This document shows, in pieces, positions 1-50,126 of a stretch of 64,000 bases of DNA. The number at the start of each line of letters is the position of its first letter. Within the stretch, counting starts at the first letter, position 1. Under the pieces are notes generated by a model. That model did no database searches. It was not told where the DNA came from and saw only the letters and a list, made by a program, of their open reading frames with translations. The DNA comes from Aplysia californica (Eukaryota; Mollusca; Gastropoda; Aplysiida; Aplysiidae): positions 658,512 through 722,511 of the forward strand of contig NW_004797385.1 of the NCBI RefSeq assembly GCF_000002075.1. Reading direction: 5' to 3'. A program made the translations under genes and the position numbers.

Positions 1-196
1 TTATAGTGAAACAAATTGCATTAATTGCAATCCGTTTGAGGATTGAAACATAAATTCTGCAGGTAACACACATTTATTTGACTTCATTTGGCCGGGAATC
101 GAACTCCAAACCAATTGGTTTAGAATAAACATCTTTATCACTTGGTTGCGTTTCAAACAACAGACGCTTACTGCATCCAAAATGAGCAGCGAGAAA

Positions 197-480
197 ACTC
201 GCAACCCTCAAACTCTGTCCTGATGAAACCTCGCAACCCACCCGCCGGCGGACTACGAGGTTTCATCACGACAAAAATGGTGTAATGAAACCTCGCATCC
301 CACAGCGTAACCACATAAACAATATAAAAGTTGTTTTTATATGCTAACCACGTTTCTAACGTGTTTTTATCTATCTGTACCAACTTTGGTTTCTATAGGT
401 CATTTTAATCAAGAGTAAATCAGTTTTTTGTCTCTCCTGTAAAATTTTCCTTTCTGGGGTTACGAGGTTTCATCACTCCA
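197..480. repeat. Fold-back cluster of ATGAAACCTCG motifs
   Basis: ATGAAACCTCG occurs near 223 and 286, and its reverse complement CGAGGTTTCAT near 258 and 466. The first pair forms a hairpin with an arm of ~11 bp. It may be a decayed MITE downstream of PAXX; no target duplication was found. Confidence 0.4.
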
Positions 481-902
481 CCAGCGATATTCACTATCCT
501 GGTGTCATTTAACAGTGTGTAGGCGTATAAATGGGCTATATTGGAGCAAGAAAAACTTGATTAACTGTGTTATTTGAGTAGTTGCTAGTGACAAATTACT
601 AATTAGACAACATACACCTCAAAATATTTTACATACACAAATAGGAGCTTTTTGCTTAAGCTGTAGATTTCTTACACAAACAAAGAAGGAAAAAAATACC
701 CAAAAAAAGGATTCTGTTCCCTTTCGGACTACCATTACTTTCAGATGTATTGATTTAAAAACTGCTTTCAGATTCAGTAATCTCCACTGCACTAGAAACC
801 AAAAAGGAAAGGCTAATGATCAACCTGATGTAATTTAATTCTACTGTCACCTTTTAATCCCAAAGTTCTAAATCTACAAAATGGAGTTTTGTTAAAATCT
901 AT

Positions 903-1284
903 TTAGTCCCCAAAAACAACACCCGTAGCCGCTTTTCTCTTCCGACTGCTGGGGTTTATAACACTCATCCCAGCCTTGTTCTGTTTAGTTTTGTTTTGGC
1001 CTGCTCCTTTCTTGGGGCTGAGGTCCATTAGTGCATCTATCCCTCGGCCTGACGCTTTCTGAGCCTTGAGAGCGTCCACTTGTTGATTGGCAGCTGTCAG
1101 CTGGGTTTCCAAGTGAGAACAGCTTTCTGCAAGGCGAAACAAAATAGACTGGAACTCGTTTTTCTTCTCCGCAGCTCTGGCCTCAAACAGGTCGAGGGAA
1201 ATTGTTGATCCTCCTTTTCCGACAGTCAAAGTGAGCTTTGTTCCCACACGTGCTACGCTGATGTCCCCAGAAGTGAAGCCATTT
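903..1284 (-). CDS. PAXX: PAXX exon 2 (coiled coil and Ku-binding tail)
   Basis: The acceptor is a ttttacag sequence ending at 1285. The exon starts with one base that completes Arg80, then reads NGFTSGDISVARVGTKLTL. This aligns with the last strands of the human PAXX head domain. A helical stretch with SILFRLAESCSHLETQL follows, then the basic tail and TAA. Confidence 0.9.
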
Positions 1285-2042
1285 CTGTAAAATGTAGGTC
1301 AAAGCAAGAATAAGTCATTTGGCACATTTATACCAGTATTATGTGTTACATGGAATTTTCATACTGTATGCATATATTACGGCACATCCATAGCAAAATT
1401 CACAGGGTTCACAAATCTTTTCATTACGTAGGAATTTCAGGCTATAATATTACTAGGGGAGATGAAAAAGATGGACAATTGTGTCACGATTTTACATGAC
1501 TTATGCCCTCTAGCCAAAGCCTGTTGAAACAAGTGGAACACTGGTACAAACTTGATTGGTTTATGTCTTTTCCTCTCGGGCTCAGCACTATTTTCAATTT
1601 TTTTCCCCACTTTTAAAAATGAAAGTTGAGTTTAGAATCTCAAACGTTTAGCAGGTTTAGTTTTTTACATTGATTTCTTTATTTACCTCTGTTCGGATCA
1701 GCTGTTTTTTTTCTTAACATAGAAGCCTTTTCATTTCTTTTGCTCCACCAGGGTCCAGTCTCTCCTACAACTTTACCTTGACCAAACTTAGTATAATGGT
1801 GGCAACATGTTGCATAGCATGTTATATCTGCAGAAGAGGAAGCACACTGACACACATTGCAACAATACCAGATGTGCCTCCACGCCACTACAGACTTCCC
1901 ACATGCAACTGAAGTGAGCAGGCTAAAGCTACCACTGAACACTTCTGTGACATATGCAATAAACAGGAGCTGGTCCTACACAAAGCCCTATTGCCCTCAG
2001 CTTATAATTTATAAAGAGGTTGTTGGCCAACTCCCATACTAT

Positions 2043-2112
<70 letters not shown>

Positions 2113-2599
2113 ATCATCACAGCTACTTCAGTAAATGAAATTTGATGTCACAATAAATTAGATATAACCTCTCTGATGCTATTTGTTTTTCCTACTATAT
2201 TTATTGTTTACGCTATTTCATGCCCACGCTTTGAGTACAAAGAATATTATTATAATGATTAAAAGTAAGAAAAAAAAGGTGGTGAGTATGTGGACTTCCT
2301 TATTCAAGCATAGGAATAAACTAAATTGATCATCATCAAAAAGTGCTAAATTTAAAACAGACATCAGAATTTATGGTTTCTCATTCCCTCCTCCACTCTG
2401 ATGCTCTCAAAATAATTATCCTAAGAAACTACAATGCTGTTGCTACTTTTATAGAAGAGTTGAATAAACATGAACAGGAACAAGATTTATTAACTTACTG
2501 TTTTTTTTGGGGGGGAGTCCACAAGTGTGACCTTTTAGTCTACATATGGTATACATCATGAGCGTGTATGATCAACGTCTGTGTGTGCATTGTATGCAT

Positions 2600-2632
<33 letters not shown>

Positions 2633-5600
2633 GGGGGGGGGGCGGTATGTACTGTGTTTGCACACATTAAAGTTCAGGTACACATCTTTTTCTGTCTCTC
2701 TTTCTCACACAGGCAATAACATGTACCGTATTCATAATTATTGTTTCCTTGTTCAGGAAGCACTGGCCTGCTAATTTTTTATTCAGTACTTTAATAATTT
2801 ATATCACTTCAGAGTACAATCACAGAAAGTAGAAGAGTGTGCACAATTCAATAGAACCGAACCAAAATGGCAGAAGGTAAAGGGATTCACACAAGTCAAG
2901 TAATATTTATTTTATGAGCAAAAGCAATTTCACATTTCCAGATGGTGACAAAGAATATGGAAAGACTAACACTAGAGTAATGTGACGCAAGCCAACACAA
3001 TATTTTTGTAATGTGTTGTGTGTTGAAGAAGAGTGTATAAGTTTGTAACTCAGAGTTTCAAATTAACCCTTTGACTGCTAACCCTATTATATGCACCCCA
3101 CATGCTAAGGAAAATTCAACCAAGCACAAGATGTTACAGATTACAATCTTTAATCGAAGGTTGTTCAGAGACAGATCAGTAACACTTATCTAAGACCAAA
3201 TGAAAGATAAAAGAAGAGATGACTTCATCTATTGATACAACTTGCATATATGTAACAAACCATATAACAATGTGAACAACTTGAAAGTACAAACAAAGAA
3301 TGAACACATGCTCCGATTCTCAGTGTTGGGTCTGCACCCCACTATGTGTGTGAGAAAGACAACTCACCTTAGCTCAGGCTACATGTCAAACTAGAAAGAG
3401 AAATGAAGAGATGTCTTTATCCACAGACAAGACTTGGGTAGAACAAGCCATCTATAACCATGTAAACAAGTATAAAAGTACTGAGACTGAACAAGCATTC
3501 TGAGTCAGCAAGTCAGCTCTGGCACGATGTGTGTAAGAAAAACACACTTAACTTTGTTTTCAGTTATATAGAAACTGCTTTCCCCGTCCAAGTGTCTTAA
3601 GGTATGAGCTCATAGCTAAAGCAATAAACTTTCAAGGAAGTCACTTTCTTTATTCAAAACTTAGCAATAGAAGCTGAAATATCATCAAAACAAGACACAG
3701 GGTTTAGCTGCCACATTTTCTTGTCACTGGGCAGCAGATTATGGAGGCTTGTGAGATACGCTTATAGTGCAGTCAAGGAGTTAAGCTTCCCAGCATGAAT
3801 CAGACTAATTTTGATACACTGGTTACAAAAATGCTATTTTATTTTCAGGCTTTGGTCAATATTTTTCTTTTAATTTTGGAATTAGATTTGAAAAGCGTTT
3901 GGAGAAACTTCACAGGAACCACACCATCTCAGCCCACAGGCATAGCCAGAAATCAGCCTGATGACCTAAAGGCTGATAGGCGCTCCTGAGGCTTTTAAAA
4001 TATTTTGTGAGGTCTCATCCTCAAGTCTATTAGTATTACTATGTGACAGGTCTGAAGCAGCGCACCAAGGATACTGTTCTTGTCTAAAAATGGACTTTGA
4101 CACCTCTACTCTAGCTTCTGATCTGATAGAAATTTTCACTTTGAAATGATGTAAAGTTCAGCTAGAACTGTACATCATATATGTTTTTCCCTGCCCATGT
4201 AAGTCACACAAGACAGACTATATATCTGTCACATTTTAAAGTAAAAACAGGGCTAAAATGAAAATTGCTAGTTTCACAAAGAGCCGATATTTTCTAAAAT
4301 TTCAGGAATATTAATTCAATAAATTTTAACAACGAAAAACCCAACAACAATACAGAAAGTTAGCAAAACAGGTTTATTCCCGACTTACAAGAGTGTGGGT
4401 GTGGTCTACAAAAGTAACAGGATCAGTAGCATTGATGATGGCCAAACATCGTCGCGGCATGGAATCAATCAATCGCTGCACTGCCTGTTGAGGGATGTTA
4501 TTCCACTCTTCATGCAAAGCTCTCTCAAGTTGAGGAAGAGTCTTAGGCTGGCGCTGTCTCCTTCAAACGCTGCGATCGAGCAAGTCCCATAGATGCTCAA
4601 TGGAATTCAAATCATGTGAGTAGGCACGCCACGGTTGAAGACGTTGCTTTCATGTATGAACCAGGAGGCTAGACGAGCTCTATGCGCTGGGGCATGGTCA
4701 TGCATAAAGGTTAGTCCCTGGTTTTCAATGGCTGCAACGACGTGTGGCTGAAGAATCTTGTCAATGTATTGGTGTGCTGTCAAATTGCCACGAACAGTCA
4801 CAAGCGGAGTCTTGCCAGCTGCTGTAATTCCTCCCCACACCATCACACTCTCACCACCAAAAGCTCTGGTCTGACATAGGCATTGAGGAGCGAACCTCTC
4901 ATTTACTCTCCGGAATACGCGTTTTCTTCCATCTTGACGTTCCAAAATAAACCTGGATGCGTTGGAGAACATGTAGTCATTCCATATCTGGCGAGACCAA
5001 TGTGAATGCCTGTTTCTGATGTTGTAGGGCGTCATTCTGATGCAACGAGTTGGACGCCTTGCTAGGAGTCCAAATTCTTTCAACCGTCTCAATACAGTCA
5101 TTTTTTATATTGAGTTGGCAGGTCGCATGTAGTTCAACTCATCTCTGGTTTGTCTTGCCGTTTTGAAACAATTCCGCAGATGCGACAGACGTATAGAAAT
5201 ATCCTGTCTTAGAGTAGTTTTTCTTCTCCCAAGTCGACGGGGTCGATCCTTTTATGATCCTGTTGTTCTTTCACGATCCATTGTTGTGTACACAGTTCTC
5301 CTTGTTACATAAAAATGTCTCGCAACTGTGGATACAATGTACTGAGGTACCCCTGCGAATCATTCCAACAAGCTGATTTCGCACATTTACTCTTAGTAGT
5401 CTTAGGCCTGGCATGATAAAACGTAGACAACACAAGTATTATCACTGACAAATTGTTACAAAAATGACAAAGATAGGACGTGTATTTCTTTTTTAAACAA
5501 ATCATTGCCGTGTTATGAGTAATTCTCAAAAAAACAACAACATGTAACTCGTATGCAGTTACAAAACCACTTGCGCGTTCAAAAATCTGAAAACAGCTCA

Positions 5601-8600
5601 CCAGCGACAGGATATCAAGTAGTCAGTGCGTAAATTTGAAAGTAATTGGTGGCAAAGATTTGTTAAAAATTGAGATTTAAAATGTTTTAAAATGTGTACA
5701 GTCGACTACGCTTGAAGCGATCTCGTTGGGGGACTAGAAAAATGATCGCTACATCCGAAGTTCCCAACAGCCGTTGGAAGAAAAATTCAAGGGAAATAAT
5801 CCCAGTACTCAACCTCACTGTAGAGATAATTATTGAGCTTCGGTGCTTATCATGTAAGGTTATAATCAAAATAGTATCATGTCGGAGATTGCTCGCTTAG
5901 TGTCTGATGCCTCGTACTATTGTGTGAAAGCGTAATGTTACAAAACATCAGGTTCATCAATGCTAGGTCAAAACTAACCACGGGGGGGGGGGGGGGGGAG
6001 GATCGTTAAAACCATAAATATTTTTACTATAAACTATTCGGGCCAGGGATAAGAATACGCATCACTACAGCCGTCATGACAGATGTAGTGAATTCGGTAC
6101 ACCCGTTTCAATTTTTATTGAGTTTGTGTACAAGTGGAGTGGACTGTATACTTAAAAATGTGACAGAGTATATATATAGAATTAGATGATGAGGCAAGAC
6201 TGGCTAGTTTGTCTTTCGTCTTTATCAGTCTATTCTATCACTTGTCTAGATGGTAGTCTGTGCTTTTGAACAGAGAGAGTATCATAATGAAACAAATACA
6301 GATGTAGCAAACCCCCACCACTTCAAGTTCATCCCAAGGTAGGCAATGGCATTTAATGCCATTAATTCCAAAATGGAATCTGACAGTAGTTGTTTTTTTT
6401 TATGAGAGCAAAATTGGCCACCACGGCAAAAGTGTCAATAGTATTTCAGATCAAGAGTTCAGGAATACTCTAGTTAATCAGTGAGTGAGGGGGAAAAGAA
6501 CTAAATGTGTGCAAAATTAAAGGTAATTTTAAAGGAGATGAGACATCAGATAAAATAATTAAAAACTACGATGTTTGTTTTGTTTATTCATGAGCTGAGG
6601 AATTTTATATTCAATGTGCTCCCTTACCTACAGATGAATGATAATTGTAGAGTGAGACCTGACAACAAGTGCCATAGATAGTCCTTATAAATTCCTTCCT
6701 GTGCCTTACCTACACTATTTATATATATATATTATGTTAAAATTCAAGTCCCCTCCTCTTCAACCCTAGCCAGTGCAATTAATCCCAATTTAAATATCAT
6801 GAATTCATGAATCATGCCTTCATTCGTAGAATAATCTCTCAGTAGTCTCCACCTAAGATCCCAGTGCTCGGGAGCAGGGAAAATGCGGGATCTTAGGCAA
6901 ACGGGATCTTAGCCGACTCACAATTAAGGGAAGAATCTACGGTGACCACAAACGGTAAAATGGTCTCTTAATTCACTCTGAAATGAACTGACGTAACCCC
7001 TGGGAGGGTTTATGACAAATGGCGAGAAAAGAGTTGTCAACCTTAATGACCAATCACAACAACAACATCAGGCATACCATTTTTACTTTTAATATAATTA
7101 TTATAATGCTACTGTGAATCTCATTAGTCTCAAGATCTACGCTTATCCAGTTGCCCCTCCCCTTTACCTGTCCAAAATTTTAATTCATATACCGATACAG
7201 TAGTTTTCCATCTCTGACCGAGTTCCCCCCCTCTTTGTTATGCACCATTACGTCGTGACCACACCAATTAAAATTCAGTCTGCCTAGCAAATTTGGCAGA
7301 GACAAAAACTTTAGTGCTATGGTCAGTTCACAGTACTTACAGTTCGATGTGATCCTGCCAGGAGCAAACTTGAAGTGAAGGCCCTACCCACCCAGTGTGT
7401 GATGCAAGTTTAGGTGGGGAGCTGAGATGCGAGTGCAATGTTTGGGGGAAAACAAAGGCATGGTCAATTCACACCTCTGTGTGATCCCCTCTCGGAAAAT
7501 GTGGTGTCCGCACCATCCTTGAATGCTTTTAAGAATAGGATTGACACGGTCTGGAAGGCACATAAATTCTCCATGAACCTACATTGGTTTCAAACTGCCA
7601 GATCCATGAGCACCAACCTACAGATAACAGAGTGTGAAAACAACGAGCAGGAAGGAACAAGCAATGAAAGCAACGAACGGCTGATAGGCGACTAGCCTGA
7701 CCACAGCCGTACTTCAAAACTAAACTAAACACACATTCTTGGGCGCTTTTTCGGTAGTTCCCACCCCCCTTATTTGATAGAGCCTGACCTACATATCTAG
7801 ATCTATACGTTTGATTCGCGGCAAGCTAAGATGTCAAACCTAACAACTGCAAAACATTAAATTGTGGTAAAATTCAGGGGGGCATGCCCCCCTGAAACCC
7901 CCCACCTTGTTTTTATTAGGTCAGGGGGGCAAGCCCCCCTGAAACCCCCCTACTCTTGGGGCCAAAACCGGCGAATAACAAATGCGGGGTGGGAACTACC
8001 GAAAAAGCGCCCATTCTTGTACCATTTGATCGACTTCTACAACGCTTTTATATATATTATATATGTGATCACATTCAGGAGCGTGGCTGATCTTTGACAC
8101 TACGGGCAGCTCAATGATCTCTTGAAACTTTTCACTCTTGGTTTATTGGCTGTGCTCTCTCGCGTTTTCGTTAGACTGCAATTTAATTATGATCTGAAAT
8201 GCCAGATCTTAGCCAGATGTATAGCCTACCTTCACACAGTGAATCAGAGTGGGATCTTACGGGTGACTTATGAAGTAAAAATTCTGTTTTAAAATTCTTA
8301 AAATAGCGGGACCAACCGAGATCTTAAGCGGCGGATCTTAGGCGGAGACTACTCAAAGCCAATAAATAACAAATCCAACAAGATGAATAAAAAGTAAATT
8401 CAAACCTTATTCTAGTCAGAAAAGCATCAGTTGTTGCTGTATTATTCAGGTCTTTCTGTGTCTCAAGATCATCCTGATCAAGCTCGAGCAACCAGATATC
8501 TATACCATCAGAAACCTCGAGAAGCCAAGCCTTTGATTCTTGCGTTGTGGACGTAAAACACAAATATTTCTGTCTACCATTTTGCACAACTTTATGTAAA

Positions 8601-8644
8601 TTGTCAACCTTTGCGTCCGCTAATATTGTTGCAAAATCAGCCAT
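903..8644 (-). CDS. PAXX: PAXX, non-homologous end-joining factor (2 exons)
   Basis: PAXX is a paralog of XRCC4 and XLF that binds Ku at DNA double-strand breaks and stabilises the end-joining complex in the nucleus. Exon 1 is 8406-8644 (ATG at 8644-8642) and exon 2 is 903-1284 (TAA at 905-903). The donor leaves AG and the acceptor supplies A, so Arg80 is split and the frame is intact. The total is 206 aa, against 204 in human. Residues ~20-110 form the XRCC4-like head; KAWLLEVSDGIDIW aligns with human FNLYVTDAAELW. A predicted coiled coil covers ~115-150. The C-terminus has INPSSRKRKA then GVVFGD, matching human INPGFKSKKPAGGVDFDET, the Ku-binding tail; the aromatic Phe is at 204. The 7.1-kb intron is full of transposons. 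ATTAAA signals on the minus strand lie at 853-858 and 834-839. Assignment is by recalled homology and length; no search was run. Confidence 0.9.
2047..2114. repeat. (CT)n microsatellite
   Basis: About 34 CT units with one interruption, inside the PAXX intron. Confidence 0.97.
2616..2642. repeat. Poly-G tract after (TG)n
   Basis: A run of 27 G following a short TG repeat. It could form G-quadruplexes and its length is probably unreliable in the assembly. Confidence 0.95.
3067..3780. mobile_element. piggyBac-like MITE with TTAA duplication
   Basis: TTAA at 3063-3066 and at 3781-3784 flank the element. The left end is CCCTTTGACTGC; the right end read inward is CTCCTTGACTGC, 10 of 12 matching. 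TTAA target sites with C-rich ends are diagnostic of piggyBac-type transposition. The 714-bp interior has no transposase, so it is non-autonomous. It lies in the PAXX intron. Confidence 0.75.
4394..5306 (-). mobile_element. Tc1-like transposon, decayed transposase
   Basis: The minus strand encodes most of a Tc1-family transposase. A helix-turn-helix part (TTLRQDISIRLSHLRN) lies near 5200. Then come TVLRRLKEFGLLARRP, SVMVWGGITAAGKTPL and FMHDHAPAHRA, and a last piece with DLNSIEHLWDLLD near 4590. The first catalytic motif reads FSNASRF where FSDESRF is usual, so the first Asp is lost. The second Asp (HDHAPAH) and the final Glu (IEHLWD) remain. At least two stops or shifts split it (near 5107 and 4606). 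I could not place the TIRs. Confidence 0.88.
5699..6146. mobile_element. pogo/Tigger-type MITE, TA duplication
   Basis: TA flanks both ends (5697-5698 and 6147-6148). The left end CAGTCGACTACGCTTG and the right end read inward CAGTCCACTCCACTTG match at 13 of 16 positions. CAGTC-type ends with TA targets fit the pogo branch of Tc1/mariner. No coding capacity is visible. A poly-G run lies inside near 5983. Confidence 0.6.
6405..6665. repeat. Diverged copy of the PAXX 5' region inside the PAXX intron
   Basis: This stretch aligns with 8630-8880, the PAXX start and upstream region. Shared blocks are GGCAAAAGTGTCAA, CAGTGAGTGAGGGGG, TGTTTGTTTTGTT and GAGGAATTTT followed by TATATTCAA. The position of the PAXX ATG is altered here (CCACGG instead of CCATGG on the plus strand). 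It is a partial, decayed duplicate of promoter and start region. Confidence 0.7.
7357..7735 (+). mobile_element. 3' end of a non-LTR retrotransposon (LINE)
   Basis: Translation gives FTPLCDPLSENVVSAPSLN then AFKNRIDTVWKAHKFSM, the C-terminal tail typical of CR1/Jockey-type LINE ORF2 proteins (usually with FSQRVINLWNSLP before it). A stop at 7693 is followed by a short UTR ending in AACTAAACTAAAC, a tandem 3' tail. The reverse transcriptase core is missing, so this is a 5'-truncated copy. Confidence 0.65.
7742..8011. mobile_element. hAT-type MITE, 8-bp duplication (copy 1)
   Basis: Perfect 24-bp inverted ends begin GGCGCTTTTTCGGTAGTTCC. The 8-bp direct repeat CATTCTTG lies at 7734-7741 and 8012-8019. 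An 8-bp target duplication points to the hAT superfamily. The 270-bp interior is non-coding, with C-rich direct repeats of CAGGGGGGC type. A second copy lies at 63357-63623. Confidence 0.85.
8406..8644 (-). CDS. PAXX: PAXX exon 1 (start codon and head domain)
   Basis: The start MADFATILADAKVDN is chosen because it opens the region that aligns with vertebrate PAXX. The open frame continues upstream to another Met at 8743, but that extension is low-complexity and unlike PAXX. The exon ends TTLTR-like: codons read DAFLTRI plus a split Arg, followed by a gtttga donor at 8405-8400. It covers residues 1-79 and two bases of codon 80. Confidence 0.88.
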
Positions 8645-9358
8645 GGCAAAAGTGTCAACAGATTTTTTCAAAACAAGAGATCGGGAACAATCAGTGAGTG
8701 AGGGGGTGGGGGGAAAGTAGACTAGTCTGTGTGCAAATGGCAAAAAGAGACACCAAATAAACTAGAAACCAGTACTAACTTGGCCTACGTTGTTTGTTTT
8801 GTTCATACACATGATGAGTTGAGGAATTTTTTTTATATTCAACGTTTTCTCCCTCACTCACAGAAGAACGAAAACAACAATCTAACCTTATGCACAAGAA
8901 TACCAGGGCTACCATGCCTTGTCATCATGACTAGTCTCATTCATTTCTCCTTTCTTTAAAAAAAAAAATCAGTATATGATTTAAAAATGATCCATTAAAT
9001 TACCCTCATCTAACAGGACTGGGTCTACAGTAGAAATATTCAAAGTCGTGAATTAGTCTGGTGAATAGTAAATAAGACTTAGCAAACGTTATATCAGTAC
9101 GGAACTGAATTGCTTATTGTAAAAACAGAAATAGATCGTAGATTCTAACAGCTATTGAAAACAATATAACGATACTAACTACAATAAACTACACATATCG
9201 GTATTTTCAATTATTTATTTTATTTATTTTCATACACATCGTAAAATAGTATAAATAGTAGCATAAGGTATTCTGAAGGACTATTAATTGATGCAAAAAA
9301 AATGTTTGTTCTGCAGAACTAAGTTTGTGTTACATCTTTTGTATTATTATCAAATAAA
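8645..9358. promoter_or_regulatory. Divergent PAXX / LRPPRC promoter region
   Basis: 714 bp separate the two divergent start codons. On the plus strand TATAAATAG at 9250-9258 lies about 100 bp before the LRPPRC ATG, a plausible TATA box. The LRPPRC start context AAAATGGCAGCGC resembles a YY1-type motif overlapping the ATG, as is common in nuclear genes for mitochondrial proteins. No CpG-island-like stretch is visible. Transcription starts cannot be placed from sequence alone. Confidence 0.4.
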
Positions 9359-48629
<39,271 letters not shown>

Positions 48630-49244
48630 ATTTATTGATTAAGGTGATCAGTAGTCAAGCATTTTGTTTTGAGTAGCTCTGGAAGTTTTGATTTGTCAGG
48701 GAAAGTAATTTATGTTAAAATATGTCATATGTGCATAAAGTAAAGCATTTTGTGAAAGAAGATTAACTCCCCCTAGTGATTTGATAAGAAACTACAGATA
48801 TAGGCCTACATGGGTTAATATTAATAAAAGATAAACCAAATATACGCCTGTTGGTCTCAGGAAATCAGGAATTTGTCGCCTCTCGGCCACTTTGAGTTTT
48901 GGTGCTTTTCTGAAAGCTTGAGTGTTCCTGATTATTTAGTCAAAATTTTTCAATTCTTTTTTATTGGATGAGCTATTGCATTTTGAGGTAACAAAATGTG
49001 GAAAAGTAAGAACTGAGAAAAACGGATTCAACGTTACACCATTGTTGCTTTTTAATGTCTGAATGCAAATGGAAAATAAATTGAGAAAAGATAATATTTA
49101 AAGTGGTTTTCACAAGAAACAGCTCTTGAAATATTGTGTGAAATGGTTGGGGCATCCTGGTGGTTTGCATGACTCAAAATCAACCAGAATTGACCACACT
49201 GACTCTATTTTTGCCGATATCTTGGTTCGAGGTTTAGTGACATA
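48630..49244. other. LRPPRC 3' UTR and flank
   Basis: AT-rich sequence holding the LRPPRC polyadenylation signal. No other gene or repeat recognised up to the Tigger-like element. Confidence 0.6.
48823..48828 (+). terminator. LRPPRC: AATAAA polyadenylation signal of LRPPRC
   Basis: AATAAA lies 194 bp after the TAG in AT-rich sequence, a normal position for cleavage and polyadenylation. Other AATAAA sites follow near 49074. Confidence 0.45.
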
Positions 49245-50038
49245 TTCCTGGTTTCCTCAGACTAGCGGCCACCTCTATAAGACGGTCACCTGTACAATCG
49301 ACCACTTTCCATTTCCCCCCCTTGCGTTTTTTCTATATAATTTAACTGTGTAAAACGGGCACCTGTCCAACGCGGCCGCAGCCACCATATTTTAACACAC
49401 AACCCCTATCACACTAAGCAATAACACCTGTCTTAGACGGCCACCTTAGTGACTTCATTGCGTTTTGTCATAAATTGTGCATTGGCCCCTGGTGTTGTGG
49501 GCGAGCCGTCATAATTCAATCACCTGTGGTTGCTGTTAGGTTGTCATTCCAACCGATCATGTTGCGTAGGTCCCTCCCACTGTTGACCAATTTTCAGCTG
49601 CTGGTGAGGTAAGTGAGTGATCCCTCATAACCCAGAAGCCCCGCCCAGAACTCATACGCAAATCGTATGTGAGATGAGTGGTCACTGTTTACCCAGTCTG
49701 TAACAAAGGACGTCAACATGAACTTGTGACAGAAGCGTCGCTCGTTCTCCGAGTGGTGGCGACCTATGTGTTTGTTTTAACATGGCACTCGGTCTTCCTC
49801 GTCTGACACGTTTCGTTTCATTGCCACCCTTGTGCAAAATCAGCAACAAAATAAAAAAATTTTTAAACACAAACCAACAACAACAAAAACAACAACAATG
49901 CGGCTACTTTCGATTGGGACTTCAGATGGGAATGGTTTGTTTTCTTCATCTTGATCAGTCCTGTCTAAGACGGCCACCTGTCTTATACGGCCACTTTTCT
50001 CCTTGACAATTGGTGGCCGTCTTACACAGATTTGACTG
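49245..50038. mobile_element. pogo/Tigger-type MITE (GGCCACC family), copy 2
   Basis: Aligns along its length with 25468-26222 (CACAACCCCTATCAC, CAACCGATCATGTTGCGTAG, GTGACAGAAGCGTCGCTCG). The right end TTTGACTG is followed by TA at 50039; the left end is decayed, so the start is approximate. Intergenic, between LRPPRC and COX20. Confidence 0.8.
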
Positions 50039-50047
50039 TATATTAGT

Positions 50048-50050
<3 letters not shown>

Positions 50051-50116
<66 letters not shown>
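50051..50116. repeat. (TA)n microsatellite
   Basis: About 33 TA units directly between two TIR elements, both of which use TA targets. Confidence 0.97.
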
Positions 50117-50119
<3 letters not shown>

Positions 50120-50126
50120 TTATATA

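Larger units (their letters stand above)
6840..8354. mobile_element. TIR-bounded composite segment (CAGTAGTCTCC ends)
   Basis: The left end CAGTAGTCTCCACCTAAGAT and the right end read inward AGTAGTCTCCGCCTAAGAT form a ~20-bp inverted repeat with one mismatch. GGATCTTAG motifs recur inside both ends. The same terminus starts at 63939 after TA, suggesting a pogo-like family. No clear target duplication is seen here. It contains a LINE tail and a hAT MITE. Confidence 0.55.

Noticed and set aside
1679-1942. Minus-strand Cys-rich frame (WYCCNVCQCASSSADITC) between PAXX exons
   Set aside because: It looked like a zinc-binding exon, but its donor-like end has the wrong phase for PAXX exon 2 and it matches no family I know. 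PAXX is complete without it.
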